A stretch of 37,943 nt of DNA from Microcoleus asticus IPMA8 (GCF_013179805.1 NZ_SRRZ01000069.1:1-37943), one strand, 5' to 3'; positions 22,945-32,303 are shown, counted from the stretch's first letter. Program-made: numbers and translations. The notes: generated by a model from the sequence alone, not told the origin.

Positions 22945-25019
22945 AACGTAAAAGTAGTTCGGAATAATCCAATCCAAATACTATCATTGGCTGCATTATG
23001 CTCAGGATTAGTAATCAACAAAACTCCCGGAGTAAGAAAGATGTTGTTAGTAAGTGGATAACGATAAGATAGCTCAAAGTGCAGCGAACTATCGCGGTCT
23101 AAGCGAGAATAAACATCATTACTTGTAACCTTCGGGGGCATCCCAAAGACAAAATTTAACTGACTCCCTAACTTACCCAAATCTGGCACTACGGCAGTAA
23201 CTGCCCAACTCCAAATGTCCGCACTAGCTCCCCTTGAACCATCTAAACCATTAACACGGGGCGAAGACTCAGCCCTCGCATTAAAATAGCTAACCCAAGC
23301 GCCTAAAATTAACTTATTGCTCAACTTATAAGTAGACTGTAAGCCAAAAGCGTTAGAAGAAGTCGCCGTATTTTCTCCAAAAGGCAACTGAGCAAATCTA
23401 CTGCCCTTACTCCCAGTTACATTAACAGTTGAGCCCGGTTCTGGAGCGTAGTAACGACCGTAGGTAAAAGCGATCGCTAACCTATTAGATGGAGTATAAG
23501 TTAACTGAGTTAAAGCAGTATATTGACCGCCAAACAGTCCCTCAACTGGATTGCTACCACTCGTAGTTAAATAACTGACACCAGCGGCAATTTTATCGGT
23601 GAAGTTATAGTAGACTACAGCACCAGTACCAAAAGCAAACGAATAGATAGGACTTTCAGCACCAAAATTGGAAATAGAAGAAACAGGATTAAGAGCCGGA
23701 AAAATGCGAGTCGGAAAATCTGCAAGAGGTGCGATCGCTACTTTACCGCGTTTACCTATAGGAAACTCATAAAACAACGAGCCCACCCTAAGATTATTGC
23801 TAGTGTTAACGGCACCAATTAGGCTAGTCATATCTGTTCCAGTAACACTACTACCAAAATTGCTGACATTTCCAGCTCGAATGCTAGTGCGTAATCTGTC
23901 TCGACCTGTAAAACTGGTATCAAAGTTGAGATTTATGCGCGCTGATAAGGTGAGATTTTCATTCAAATCGTCCCGGGGCTTTTCCCCAGAAGGAACAGCT
24001 TTCCGATCTCCAAAAGCACTAATTAAATTAAAATCTACTGTACCCCGAAGAACTGTAGTAGTGCTAAACTGATTGTTGTTGAGAGAGGTTACCCGCTGTT
24101 CTAAATTATCTATTTTAGTTGTGATAGTTTTCAGTTCAGTAGCAAAATCCGCTTGTAGCCTTTGTACAACTGCCAACTCTTCTCGATTAGGAAAGGTATT
24201 GCTCAAGCTATAAATTATACGTCCAACCTTTATCAAACAAGTATTAAAAGCAGCAGCAAATTCATAACGGGTTATAGCACGATTACCCTCGAAAGTACCT
24301 TTGCCAGAACCAGCAATGCAACGATATTTTTCTACCAAGCTTCGCAGCGCTTCATAAGCCCAATCCCCAGGACTAAGATCTCGCAGGTCTGTGACACTGG
24401 TAACTTCCTCCATAGCATCTGGTGGTTGGCTATATAGTTGGGGCGGTTGTAATTGGTTAGTAGGAATTTCTTGGACTTGAGGTTCATCATCCGCGTTAAC
24501 TGAGGGCAACCTATTACCAGAAGATACTTGTTGGTTTTTCAATGTGTTAGAAATTACCTTTGAATTACTCAATAATTCTTCCCAATACTTCTCGGATAAG
24601 ACTCGATCTCCCCTAACCTCCTCACCTTCGATCGGGCTTAAGGAGGGGAGGACATAGCCCTCCTCCTTTCTAATAGGAGTTGGGGGGATATTCGAGGGTT
24701 CAATATTACTAATCGACAAGTCTTGGGATTCTTCCTCAAAATCATTTGAGTTAAAAGTTGTTACAGATGATGGACGCAGAGATTCGTTAGTCGTGTTAAT
24801 TTCATCAGTTGATGTAACCATAATACCTGAAGTGTCTGCCAATCTAATAACTTGCTCAGTAGCCTCATTCTTATCGGGCAAATTTGCATTTATAGTTGTT
24901 TGAGATTCAGGTTCTGGAGTATCGGCAAGATTTGCTTGCGCCCAGACAGGGGGTAATATTAACAAGTTACAACCCAGTATTAATGAGGTTAGCGGCAACG
25001 GCAGACTCAATTTACTCAT
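22941..25019 (-). CDS. SLH-domain porin (cyanobacterial OprB / iron-uptake porin family)
   Basis: 692 residues. Signal peptide 1-28 (hydrophobic core, ending VWAQA). A long low-complexity linker (30-205) precedes an SLH domain (about 212-265: SPGDWAYEALRSLVEKY, GTFEGNRAITRYEFAAAFN) that anchors the protein to the cell wall. A coiled coil follows (283-312: LQADFATELKTITTKIDNLE), then a beta-barrel to the C-terminal Phe-ending strand. This layout is standard for cyanobacterial outer-membrane porins taking up ions or small solutes. The linker is longer than usual because a dispersed repeat sits in frame at residues 111-139. PstS is the next gene upstream, 210 bp away on the same strand, hinting at a nutrient-uptake role, possibly phosphate. 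Substrate is not deducible. Confidence 0.9.
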   Translation of the reverse strand: MSKLSLPLPLTSLILGCNLLILPPVWAQANLADTPEPESQTTINANLPDKNEATEQVIRLADTSGIMVTSTDEINTTNESLRPSSVTTFNSNDFEEESQDLSISNIEPSNIPPTPIRKEEGYVLPSLSPIEGEEVRGDRVLSEKYWEELLSNSKVISNTLKNQQVSSGNRLPSVNADDEPQVQEIPTNQLQPPQLYSQPPDAMEEVTSVTDLRDLSPGDWAYEALRSLVEKYRCIAGSGKGTFEGNRAITRYEFAAAFNTCLIKVGRIIYSLSNTFPNREELAVVQRLQADFATELKTITTKIDNLEQRVTSLNNNQFSTTTVLRGTVDFNLISAFGDRKAVPSGEKPRDDLNENLTLSARINLNFDTSFTGRDRLRTSIRAGNVSNFGSSVTGTDMTSLIGAVNTSNNLRVGSLFYEFPIGKRGKVAIAPLADFPTRIFPALNPVSSISNFGAESPIYSFAFGTGAVVYYNFTDKIAAGVSYLTTSGSNPVEGLFGGQYTALTQLTYTPSNRLAIAFTYGRYYAPEPGSTVNVTGSKGSRFAQLPFGENTATSSNAFGLQSTYKLSNKLILGAWVSYFNARAESSPRVNGLDGSRGASADIWSWAVTAVVPDLGKLGSQLNFVFGMPPKVTSNDVYSRLDRDSSLHFELSYRYPLTNNIFLTPGVLLITNPEHNAANDSIWIGLFRTTFTF
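24603..24689. repeat. dispersed intergenic-type repeat inserted in frame in the porin gene
   Basis: A GC-rich, partly palindromic stretch (CTCCCC...GGGGAGG...CCTCCTCC...GGAG) translated as PPTPIRKEEGYVLPSLSPIE and a few more residues. Sequences of this kind are common between genes in cyanobacteria. Here one has been accepted inside a coding linker without breaking the frame. Confidence 0.6.
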
Positions 25020-25192
25020 AATTTTTCCTTTTTCTCATAGAGACAATGGATAACAAACCTTTTTATCTCCGAACGCAGGAGGAAAAGTGCCCTGTGTCTC
25101 CTGCTGCGACCTTCATGGAGCAAGGGTTTAAGACAGAAGGCAGGAGGGTTGAATCCCCTACTGAGAAAGCTCCTCCTGCCTTCTGCCTCTTT

Positions 25193-25227
25193 CCTCCTGC
25201 CTCCTGCCTCCTGCCTCCTGCCTCCTT
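25193..25227. repeat. heptanucleotide tandem repeat CCTCCTG
   Basis: Almost five perfect 7-bp units between pstS and the porin gene, a classic cyanobacterial STRR. Flanking sequence 25126-25190 has related CTCCTGC/GGCAGGAG units in both orientations. Reading frames across it are artefacts. Confidence 0.9.
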
Positions 25228-25229
25228 CA

Positions 25230-26246
25230 TTAAAGACGAACTCTAAATTCATTATTGGCAGTTTCAATCACTTTATTAGCTACATCTTCAGGAATTTTCG
25301 TGTACCCTAGCTCTCGATTAAACCCTTGACCCTTAGTTAAAATCCATGTCAACAAGTTCTTATTAGCTTGGACAAGAGTTTCGTTGGGATACTTTTCATA
25401 GAACAGCAGCCAACTCAAACTAACCAAGGGGTAGCCATCTTCTGGGTCATCAATATCTTCCGTCGTGAAGTCATCGTTAAACTTGATATTAGCTAGGGCT
25501 TTTTCTGTCTCTGCCAAAGTCGGTTCCACGTAACGACTAGCCCGATTTTCAATCCTAGCTGTAGCCAAATTGTTCTTACGAGCAAAGCTTGTTTGCACGT
25601 AGCCGATCGCACCATCAATCCTTCGTACTTCTCCAGCCACTGCACTATCTTGAGGAAGGGCAGCGAAAACCTGAAATCCCCAATTAGGTTCCCGCGTTGC
25701 TTCTATCTTTCCACCCGTAATTTTTCGCAAGTATTTAGTGAGAGTCAAGGTAGTACCGCTACTATCGGATTGAACTACAACTTGAATCTTTTTGCTAGGA
25801 AAACGAGAATCAACTTGGTTCCAATTGGCAATTTTACCTGTGAATATTTGTGCCAGTTGCTCGCGAGATAACTTGACATCGGAGGTCACATCTTCAAGGT
25901 TGTAAACAATAGCTATTGCCCCTCCTCCTGTGGGTACCATTAGCAGCCCATCTTCCATCTGATTTTTCTCAATTGGGGTAGGAATTAAAGTAGTACCTCC
26001 GAAGTCCAGTGTTTTATTGATGAACAACCGAATACCACCTCCACTGCCAATGGAATTATAGTTGAACTTGACGCCTGTTTCCCGTTCGTATTCTGCGCTG
26101 TAGCGCTGATAAAGAGGTTCGGAAAAAGAAGCGCCAGCACCCTTAAGTAATTGAGCAAAAGCAGCATTAGTAGTGAAAGCAATTGTTGTTGCAGTTAGTG
26201 TGGCAGCGACAATTCTCTGCCAATTACCAATCGTAAATGTCTTCAT
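25230..26246 (-). CDS. pstS: periplasmic phosphate-binding protein PstS
   Basis: 338 residues. Signal peptide with AFA cleavage near residue 31. The PstS hallmarks are present: GAGASFSEPLYQR at the mature N-terminus, YNSIGSGGGI, DFGGTTL, FTGKIANWNQ, QSDSSGTT (phosphate-contacting Ser/Gly loop) and GAIGYVQTS. It captures phosphate for a PstCAB transporter, whose genes are not in the window. It starts 41 bp downstream of the PepSY-like gene, so both probably share a transcript, and the porin follows. A second PstS-type protein (SphX-like) lies 3 kb upstream on the same strand. Confidence 0.95.
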   Translation of the reverse strand: MKTFTIGNWQRIVAATLTATTIAFTTNAAFAQLLKGAGASFSEPLYQRYSAEYERETGVKFNYNSIGSGGGIRLFINKTLDFGGTTLIPTPIEKNQMEDGLLMVPTGGGAIAIVYNLEDVTSDVKLSREQLAQIFTGKIANWNQVDSRFPSKKIQVVVQSDSSGTTLTLTKYLRKITGGKIEATREPNWGFQVFAALPQDSAVAGEVRRIDGAIGYVQTSFARKNNLATARIENRASRYVEPTLAETEKALANIKFNDDFTTEDIDDPEDGYPLVSLSWLLFYEKYPNETLVQANKNLLTWILTKGQGFNRELGYTKIPEDVANKVIETANNEFRVRL

Positions 26247-26287
26247 ATATCTGTGCGACCAAAGTGCATATTTTGACTGTTGATGTG

Positions 26288-26833
26288 CTAAATATTGATT
26301 TTTTTGCGGTAAATGACGACTTTATTACCATCAGCAGCAATTTCTAACCAAAAATCCCGAATGACAAATTGATAGAAAAATTCGCCAAGACGGGTACTCC
26401 GCCAAGTGCTGATAAGTGGGTCATTTGGTGCCCATTTTTTGAAAGCTTTTAGAGCAATTTCAGGGACTCCACTGGACTCTATTTGTTCGTCAACTTGAAT
26501 AAGAGTGCCAGTGGGAGTAACTTGTACTTCAACCTCAAAACCTTGTTGGTTTTGACCTCGGAGTATGTATATTAACGAACCATCTGACTTTAGTTCAATT
26601 CGGGCTTGGCTAAATACAGCATTTGTCGCTGTCTTTGCTGAAGACATTGCTGGAAGTGCTACTTCTTCCAGGGGTATTTTTCGTACTATCCCCCCTAAAT
26701 TTTGGGCTATTAATACATTTTCTTTTTCTCCAAAAGATTGAGCATGAACGTTACAAGAATACATGGAAAAAACACTAACAGTTATTCCTGTAACTATGAA
26801 AATTTTCTGCCAAGTATTTGTGGGTAAAATCAT
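26288..26833 (-). CDS. exported protein with PepSY-like fold, function unknown
   Basis: 181 residues. Signal peptide 1-31 (hydrophobic 11-24, ending VHAQ). The mature part shows two strand-helix units of PepSY-like type: ARIELKSDGSLIYILRGQNQ, then FEVEVQVTPTGTLIQVDEQI, then IPEIALKAFKKW-like helix, ending in beta strands (FFYQFVIRDFWLEIA). PepSY-like domains are usually periplasmic and often modulate other proteins. It is 41 bp upstream of pstS, so a role at the cell envelope in the same nutrient locus is plausible. The specific function is unknown. Confidence 0.6.
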   Translation of the reverse strand: MILPTNTWQKIFIVTGITVSVFSMYSCNVHAQSFGEKENVLIAQNLGGIVRKIPLEEVALPAMSSAKTATNAVFSQARIELKSDGSLIYILRGQNQQGFEVEVQVTPTGTLIQVDEQIESSGVPEIALKAFKKWAPNDPLISTWRSTRLGEFFYQFVIRDFWLEIAADGNKVVIYRKKINI

Positions 26834-27015
26834 CAGTTTTTTAGTTTGTTCTTTTTTGTTTATTCAAGACTACCAGATATAGCCCATACTTGCGTTTATT
26901 TCTGCACGCTTTTCATTGATAGGCTTTCAGAAAAAAAATATAACTTTTCCATGTCATTCAATGACAATTCTGTGTTTCATCACTATTCTGCTATTGGGAT
27001 AAAGCGGCACAATTT

Positions 27016-27540
27016 TTAAATAAAAACGAGCCACTCTTTAAGCTCAGCAAATGCGTTCAGTTTCTGCATCGCGCAATGACAATTATTTATGTTAAATTGT
27101 CTCCAGTTCACAAAAAGACAATTGGGGCGGTAAAGAAAATAAAACTTTTCGTGATCGTGGATAAAATCCAACTGAAAAACACAAATCGGTTTCACTTGAT
27201 GAAAAGCTGTCATTTTAAATCGTCTAACATCTAATCCCTCATCTCTCTCAACCTCTATCGATTGAGAAAAATTTCCGGGGTATATAGTATCGAAATAAAT
27301 TCTTAATTTCCCAACTTCTATGAGAAAATGTTTGGCAGCTAGCTGACAGCTATACCAATGACCTGGATTAGGAATAACTCCAAAATATGGGCTAGTATAC
27401 CACCAATCCATTTGGTGATATAACTCCTTGCTGATTAAAAAATCATTGCTTTCTTTAAATTCTTGCCAACCTTTGTCCAGGCTGGTCTGTAAAATTGAGT
27501 GAGACTCTATAATGGTTTCTAGGAGATTTTCAGACAACAT
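27016..27540 (-). CDS. hypothetical cytoplasmic protein
   Basis: 174 residues, no signal peptide or membrane segment. Rich in aromatic residues, with WWYTSPYFGVIPNPGHWY near residues 46-63 and a beta-rich C-terminal half (KLRIYFDTIYPG, HEKFYFLYRPN). No family recognised. It lies between the ATP-grasp-like gene (116 bp upstream) and the PepSY-like gene (182 bp downstream) on the same strand, so it may belong to the same transcript. Confidence 0.6.
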   Translation of the reverse strand: MLSENLLETIIESHSILQTSLDKGWQEFKESNDFLISKELYHQMDWWYTSPYFGVIPNPGHWYSCQLAAKHFLIEVGKLRIYFDTIYPGNFSQSIEVERDEGLDVRRFKMTAFHQVKPICVFQLDFIHDHEKFYFLYRPNCLFVNWRQFNINNCHCAMQKLNAFAELKEWLVFI

Positions 27541-27656
27541 GATGACCTCAGTTATGGTTTTTTTAATTTTTAGTGAATTATCATTAATTTAAGGATAAGG
27601 GGTAACGTTTACACACCTCAGTTAACTTCAATTATTGTTTTATGAATAAGAAGCTA

Positions 27657-29075
27657 TTAGGGTTGGATTAGAACCGGACTAAAACCGAACGGTAACTGCC
27701 AATGGTGTATCTTTCTGAAGCTTTGTTTGTATTGATCAAGAATGTGAGACACAGCGTTTTGAATTTCCTTTACACTATTTTTCACACTCTCACCCTCTAC
27801 TTCATAAGGAGCAATTCTTGCCATGAAGTAAGCTCCGCTCTGATTTCGGGCAGTACCTAATGATAAATTACGCATTATTCGCAATTCAACAGAACAATCA
27901 AAATTTAATCCCTGTTCAGAGACAAAATATTCAAAACGCTTTTTGACCAGATAGGGCTGTAGGATGAAGCCTTCTGGTACAGAGTAGTTATCTTGGACTT
28001 TGACTATTGACTGATTTGCACCACCATGACCATCGACTGATTTTTGAAAATATACTCCAGGGGGAACCTCACCTTGTTGAATAGTTTCAACATAATGGTA
28101 GCGAGCCGTCGGCAAATCTTTTAGGACTGCTAAATCTCGTTTATCAAAAATGTTCTGCCAAGCTGGATGCCAGATCCAATTTAAGCTTGAGTCTGAAAAG
28201 AAATCTACAAGTTCTTGTTTGCTGTCAGGTTGGTTTTGTAGCGTTCTTAGAACCTCTCTGATCTCGTCAGGCACCAGCCGACAGATGATATTAACCATTT
28301 TTACAGTCTTTAACAACCTACCTGCACTATCGTGGATGTCAGCTAGCCAGTGGCTTCCATGACGGTAAATCTCGTAAATCGACACTAGATGAGAACCCGA
28401 GCCAGATAGTAACTCTGACATGGCTTGTAGATCTATTCTGCTAGCCTGTCTGACCGGATCGACATCAACGATAAAAATCTCAGGGGTTTGGCTTAGCTGG
28501 TTAATAGCTTCTAAGCCTTTTTCTGGCTCAAAAAGTTTATCCAATAACTCTTCTGGATGCTCCCCTAGTGCTGTTTTTGCCGCCTGTAAAATTAGACGTA
28601 TCCAACCTAGATAACTAATCACACTTTGCACCTCAGTAGCTTTTATACTTAAGCTATTCTGGCAATTGTCGGTTACGAGTACATCATACGCTATAGGAAT
28701 TCCTAAGACTGATTGAAGATGTTTAACTAATTGGGAGTTGATAGTCTTTAGGTTCAGAGGTTGTCCCACAACGCTATTAAATCTCTGAGTTATCCGCTCG
28801 TTAAGAGCATCAGCATCAGTTGCCAAGGCTAGTATGTAATCTTCAACTTCCTGAGAGGCTTGGTACAGTTGGTCAGCAAGTTCCGCAGAAATGATGACCG
28901 GAAAGCCATACTGAAAGGGTTGATTTTGGCAAATAAAGTTGAGCTTTAGCTGATCTAGAGCTTGCCAGTAACTCTTGGTTTGCTCAGTTGTGAATTCTGC
29001 AATTTCAATCATATCTCTAACTATTGTGGTGTATGTGAGTTCTGCAATCAGGGGGTTCTTCAAGTCCAAGGACAA
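27657..29075 (-). CDS. ATP-grasp-like protein, function unknown
   Basis: 472 residues, no signal peptide. The C-terminal half resembles an ATP-grasp fold: FQKSVDGHGGANQSIVKV (343-360, a lysine and glycine-rich loop), FILQPYLVKKRFEY (370-383, typical of the nucleotide-binding hinge) and VELRIMRNL (396-404, Glu and Arg as metal or phosphate ligands). The middle (196-216, EIFIVDVDPVRQASRIDL) resembles the preceding N-domain. ATP-grasp enzymes join carboxylates to amines or thiols through an acyl phosphate. The substrate cannot be inferred. It starts 34 bp after the SphX-like gene, so the two are co-transcribed, an unusual pairing of a periplasmic binding protein with a cytoplasmic ligase-like protein. 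Confidence 0.55.
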   Translation of the reverse strand: MSLDLKNPLIAELTYTTIVRDMIEIAEFTTEQTKSYWQALDQLKLNFICQNQPFQYGFPVIISAELADQLYQASQEVEDYILALATDADALNERITQRFNSVVGQPLNLKTINSQLVKHLQSVLGIPIAYDVLVTDNCQNSLSIKATEVQSVISYLGWIRLILQAAKTALGEHPEELLDKLFEPEKGLEAINQLSQTPEIFIVDVDPVRQASRIDLQAMSELLSGSGSHLVSIYEIYRHGSHWLADIHDSAGRLLKTVKMVNIICRLVPDEIREVLRTLQNQPDSKQELVDFFSDSSLNWIWHPAWQNIFDKRDLAVLKDLPTARYHYVETIQQGEVPPGVYFQKSVDGHGGANQSIVKVQDNYSVPEGFILQPYLVKKRFEYFVSEQGLNFDCSVELRIMRNLSLGTARNQSGAYFMARIAPYEVEGESVKNSVKEIQNAVSHILDQYKQSFRKIHHWQLPFGFSPVLIQP

Positions 29076-29109
29076 GTAACTAATTTTTCTTGCCTACTTC
29101 CTTCAACGA

Positions 29110-30201
29110 TTATTTATTACCTTTCAATTGTAAAAACTTAGTTTTTGATTCATCCAATACGGTTTGTTTAACTGGAAAGTAGCCCAAACTAGAAATTTCT
29201 TCGTCCACATAAGTCAAGTAATAGTTAACAAAGCCTGCTACTTCCGGTCGTTGCCGGATCGCTTTGACATCCGCATAAATATATAAAGGACGAGTTATTG
29301 GATATGTTGACAGAAAAGGGTCTACTCTATCAATAGCGATCGCCCTCAACTTGTCTCGGTTTTCTTTATAGGAGGCATACTCTAAAAAGCCAATCATATA
29401 GGGATTAATTAAAGCTTCTGAGTGCAACTGCTCTACAAAGTCATAAAATACCGTATTGGGAGCATTAGTAAGTTGGCTAACGTTCCCTTGGAAAATAGCT
29501 TGAGAAAGCAGGTCAACAGAGCCGCCAGTACCAGCCCCCTCTGGGACAATGCGTTTAATCAGCTCTTTTGGCCATTTGGGATTGACATCTGACCAATGTT
29601 GAACAGTAAATACCTTTGCCAGTTCTTCGCGCGTCAGACTGTGTGGGAGGAAACTATTCTGAGAACTGACTACAATGGTCACAGCATCGGTGGCTATTTG
29701 AAAGTTGATCGGCTCAACACCTGATTTGGCACAAGCTGCTAACTCCTGACTGTTAATCGGGCGAACTGCATTGACAATATCTACCTTTTTATCCTCGCAA
29801 AATAACTTGAAGCCAACCTGAGTATCAATACCAGCGAGATTAATCTTGCTGGGATACCCGTCTTGGATAAAGCGTTGCGCAATAGCCTGACTAATCGGCA
29901 AAACTACCTGGCTTCCCGATATCGCCAGTGTTCCCTCCAGTTCCAGGGGTTTTACTTCGGGTAAGACAATGCCCTGTTTAGCTGAGTCTTGATTTGAGGG
30001 TGATTTAACTAATTTCCCCTCGACTTTCTGAATACCCAAGTTTTCTTTTGAAGATTGATCCGCACTAGCTTGATTGCCAATATTTACTTGTGAGGTTTTT
30101 GATTGACCAGCGCAGGCTGTTAATACTAAAACTATGTAGAGCAAAAATAAGTAATTTATGTATTTTTTTGCTCTACTTGTCCTCATCCTGATTGATGACA
30201 T
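29110..30201 (-). CDS. sphX: phosphate-binding lipoprotein, SphX/PstS family
   Basis: 363 residues. A lipobox (LVLTAC, Cys30) predicts a lipoprotein anchored in the membrane. A linker (31-90) precedes the binding domain: LAISGSQVVLPISQAI, VGFKLFCEDKKVDIVNAVRP, EELAKVFTV with WSDVNPKWP, and VPEGAGTGGSVDLL as ligand loop. In cyanobacteria SphX-type proteins are induced by phosphate starvation and bind phosphate alongside PstS. The ligand loop differs from the QSDSSGTT of the second PstS in this window. It heads the minus-strand cluster that continues to the porin. A candidate promoter lies about 160 bp upstream. I saw no convincing Pho box. Confidence 0.8.
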   Translation of the reverse strand: MSSIRMRTSRAKKYINYLFLLYIVLVLTACAGQSKTSQVNIGNQASADQSSKENLGIQKVEGKLVKSPSNQDSAKQGIVLPEVKPLELEGTLAISGSQVVLPISQAIAQRFIQDGYPSKINLAGIDTQVGFKLFCEDKKVDIVNAVRPINSQELAACAKSGVEPINFQIATDAVTIVVSSQNSFLPHSLTREELAKVFTVQHWSDVNPKWPKELIKRIVPEGAGTGGSVDLLSQAIFQGNVSQLTNAPNTVFYDFVEQLHSEALINPYMIGFLEYASYKENRDKLRAIAIDRVDPFLSTYPITRPLYIYADVKAIRQRPEVAGFVNYYLTYVDEEISSLGYFPVKQTVLDESKTKFLQLKGNK

Positions 30202-30646
30202 ATATGGGAGCCGTCAAGGTGGTTAGGTGGGAAATTGAAAAAAAGATAGGAAATAATTTAGTGTATTTTTATCCTCCTTTGATGTAAAATTTAGGGTTTA
30301 ATTTACTGACTTTAAAGTCTTTACTTGAGGTCAAATTTAAACTCGATCGCTAAATAAAATCTACACTGTTTGACCCCAAAAGTCAAGCCTTAAATTACAA
30401 AAAAACTCACTCTTTTTACCGCTTATTTCAGGATAGCAATAGCAAGAGACCGAAGGTAGAAGGCAGGAAACAGAAGTAATAAGAGCTACCTGTTTGTGCG
30501 ATCTATCGTGTCCGGCATCCCCTGGGCGGTTGCTATAATCTTATCAAAATTTAAGGTTGAAAACCCCCGCAGTTTGGCGGAATGTTTTTATGGTGGAGTG
30601 TAAATCCCCATCGAAAAAATCTCACTGTCAACTGTCAATGGTTTAA
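30202..30646. other. intergenic region upstream of sphX
   Basis: 445 bp without a gene. It contains the candidate sphX promoter and, nearer the MscS gene end, short repeats (CTGTCAA twice at 30625-30638, and GGCAGG-type units near 30460). The two flanking genes point the same way (minus), so this stretch is downstream of the MscS gene and upstream of sphX. Confidence 0.6.
30358..30386 (-). promoter_or_regulatory. candidate sigma-70 promoter for sphX
   Basis: On the minus strand TTGACT (30386-30381), 17-base spacer, TAGATT (30363-30358). The -35 box is part of a small palindrome (TTGAC, 7 bases, GTCAA) that could be an operator. Leader of about 150 bases to the sphX start. Confidence 0.4.
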
Positions 30647-32137
30647 CTATCTTCTCACTTGCACTGGGTTACGATTGTTATTAATCAACGACTTCACATC
30701 TTCTTTAATTCCTTTAGCAACTAGAACCATTTTTTTGCGTTCTTCGATATATTCGATAAATTCTGAGGCAAATTTGTTGTTAGATTCAATTGCTTCGATA
30801 ATCTTTTCGGCGGGAATCACTACAACCTCAACATCTTCTAGGGCGATCGCTGTAACTGGACTAACCTCTCCTGGAAAGATAGCCATTTCACCAAAGGCTT
30901 CGTTAAGTTCAAGCTCGTCCACTACCTTGCGATCGCCTTTTTCATCTTTTAGGTAAGCCTCTCCCGTACCTTTGAACATAATATAAAGTCCCTCATCTTC
31001 TTTGCCTTCCTGAATAATTAGCTCACCTTGGCCGTAGCTTTTAAATCTAGCCCGTTGGGCTAATTTTTCAATCTGATTGTCATTGAGCGTTATGAAATAT
31101 GGGAGCGATCGCAAATAAGTTACTAATTCCGGTTGGCGGTTCTCGATTGCTTGGGGAATTTGGCTTGGTATTCCTTGTTTAGCATCCACGTTATAATGCA
31201 TTTGAATCGGATAGGGGGCGGTAAAACCATAACGTTGGGTCAGATAATAAATTCGGGATTTGAGTTGCCCAGAAACGCCAAAATTCTTTTCAGGCAGTAA
31301 TTTATAGTAAAGATCGTATGTGATACAGGAGTCTCCATAGGAACTAACCTGAGCTAAACCTTCGTCTTCAATCGCATCTATGCCCTCCACCAAGCTATTT
31401 AGTGCTGGAATCACTTGATTAGGAGAGTCGTCATAAGAAAAGCTGGCGGAAATACTTTTCCAAATTGCTCCCTGACCGTAATTGATAATGCTTGCCTTCG
31501 ACAGTACCCCATTGGGAACGTTGAATGTCTTGCCAGGAGATGCGATAGTAACCGACCACCAGTTTTGCTCGATTACCCGCCCCTGCTTTCCGTCGAACTC
31601 AATCCAGTCACCGGTTCTGAAGGGTTTAGCAAATAGCAGCAGCAATCCTGATACCAAGTTGCTGAGGGTATCTTGCAGCGCGAGGGCAATTACCGCTGAA
31701 GCTATCCCTATACTGCTGCCCAACCCACTTAAGCTTATCTCCCAAACTCCATTGATAATGTGATAGCCAATGGCTAAGATCACTACAGCCCTAGCTACCT
31801 GAAAGAACAGGTTAGGGACATGAATTTGCCATTTGATAGTTTCTTTTTTTGTAGTCAGTAGGGCGTTGACTAAAGAAAGTCCCGCTACAATCAGGGCAAC
31901 CCAAGTTAGCGTTTCCACAAAACGTGCCCAGGAATCTTTGCCAGCGACGCTCAAAAGCTGCCGCATTACCAATAGCACGGCTAACGGCGGTAACACATAC
32001 TCGCGCACCTGACGCAGACCAACTGCTAAGGGATGCTGCTGCCTTTCCAATCTTGAAGCGGCTTCACCAAGCAGTATACCAAACAAGGGAAATCCCAATC
32101 CTAAAAGCAATAGCCATCCCAGAAGTGATTTATCCAT
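30647..32137 (-). CDS. MscS-family channel with C-terminal cyclic-nucleotide-binding-type domain
   Basis: 496 residues. Membrane helices near 5-23, 48-65, 77-95 and 112-130 precede the MscS pore and beta domain (LGSSIGIASAVIALALQDTLSNLVSGLLLLF, then GDWIEFDGKQGRVIEQNWWSV, 140-196). Residues 347-455 are a cyclic-nucleotide-binding fold (GELIIQEGKEDEGLYIMFKG). In the phosphate-binding cassette FGEMAIFPGEVSPVTAIA (415-432) the Arg expected after GEP is Ser426, so nucleotide binding is doubtful. The family includes bacterial cyclic-nucleotide-gated channels of the MscS superfamily, which do not always respond to tension. The upstream neighbour on the same strand (191 bp) encodes a cyclase-like sensor, suggesting a functional pair. 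Confidence 0.9.
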   Translation of the reverse strand: MDKSLLGWLLLLGLGFPLFGILLGEAASRLERQQHPLAVGLRQVREYVLPPLAVLLVMRQLLSVAGKDSWARFVETLTWVALIVAGLSLVNALLTTKKETIKWQIHVPNLFFQVARAVVILAIGYHIINGVWEISLSGLGSSIGIASAVIALALQDTLSNLVSGLLLLFAKPFRTGDWIEFDGKQGRVIEQNWWSVTIASPGKTFNVPNGVLSKASIINYGQGAIWKSISASFSYDDSPNQVIPALNSLVEGIDAIEDEGLAQVSSYGDSCITYDLYYKLLPEKNFGVSGQLKSRIYYLTQRYGFTAPYPIQMHYNVDAKQGIPSQIPQAIENRQPELVTYLRSLPYFITLNDNQIEKLAQRARFKSYGQGELIIQEGKEDEGLYIMFKGTGEAYLKDEKGDRKVVDELELNEAFGEMAIFPGEVSPVTAIALEDVEVVVIPAEKIIEAIESNNKFASEFIEYIEERKKMVLVAKGIKEDVKSLINNNRNPVQVRR

Positions 32138-32303
32138 GACTGTTTTTTAACCAACAAACGGTAAGTAGTAAGTATCTTTTAGCAGCTTCCGATTAGTTAG
32201 GATTTTGCTTTACTGAATATTAAGCGCTGTTCGCCTCGCCCTCAAACCGATGGATTGTTTTTAGAACTAGGTTGGTGGTTTAATCCACCTCTTAAAAACC
32301 TCG

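Noticed and set aside
25016..25267. 83-residue minus-strand frame with GGRRQEAGGRRKEAEG
   Set aside because: A translation of the heptanucleotide repeat, overlapping the start of the porin and the end of pstS.
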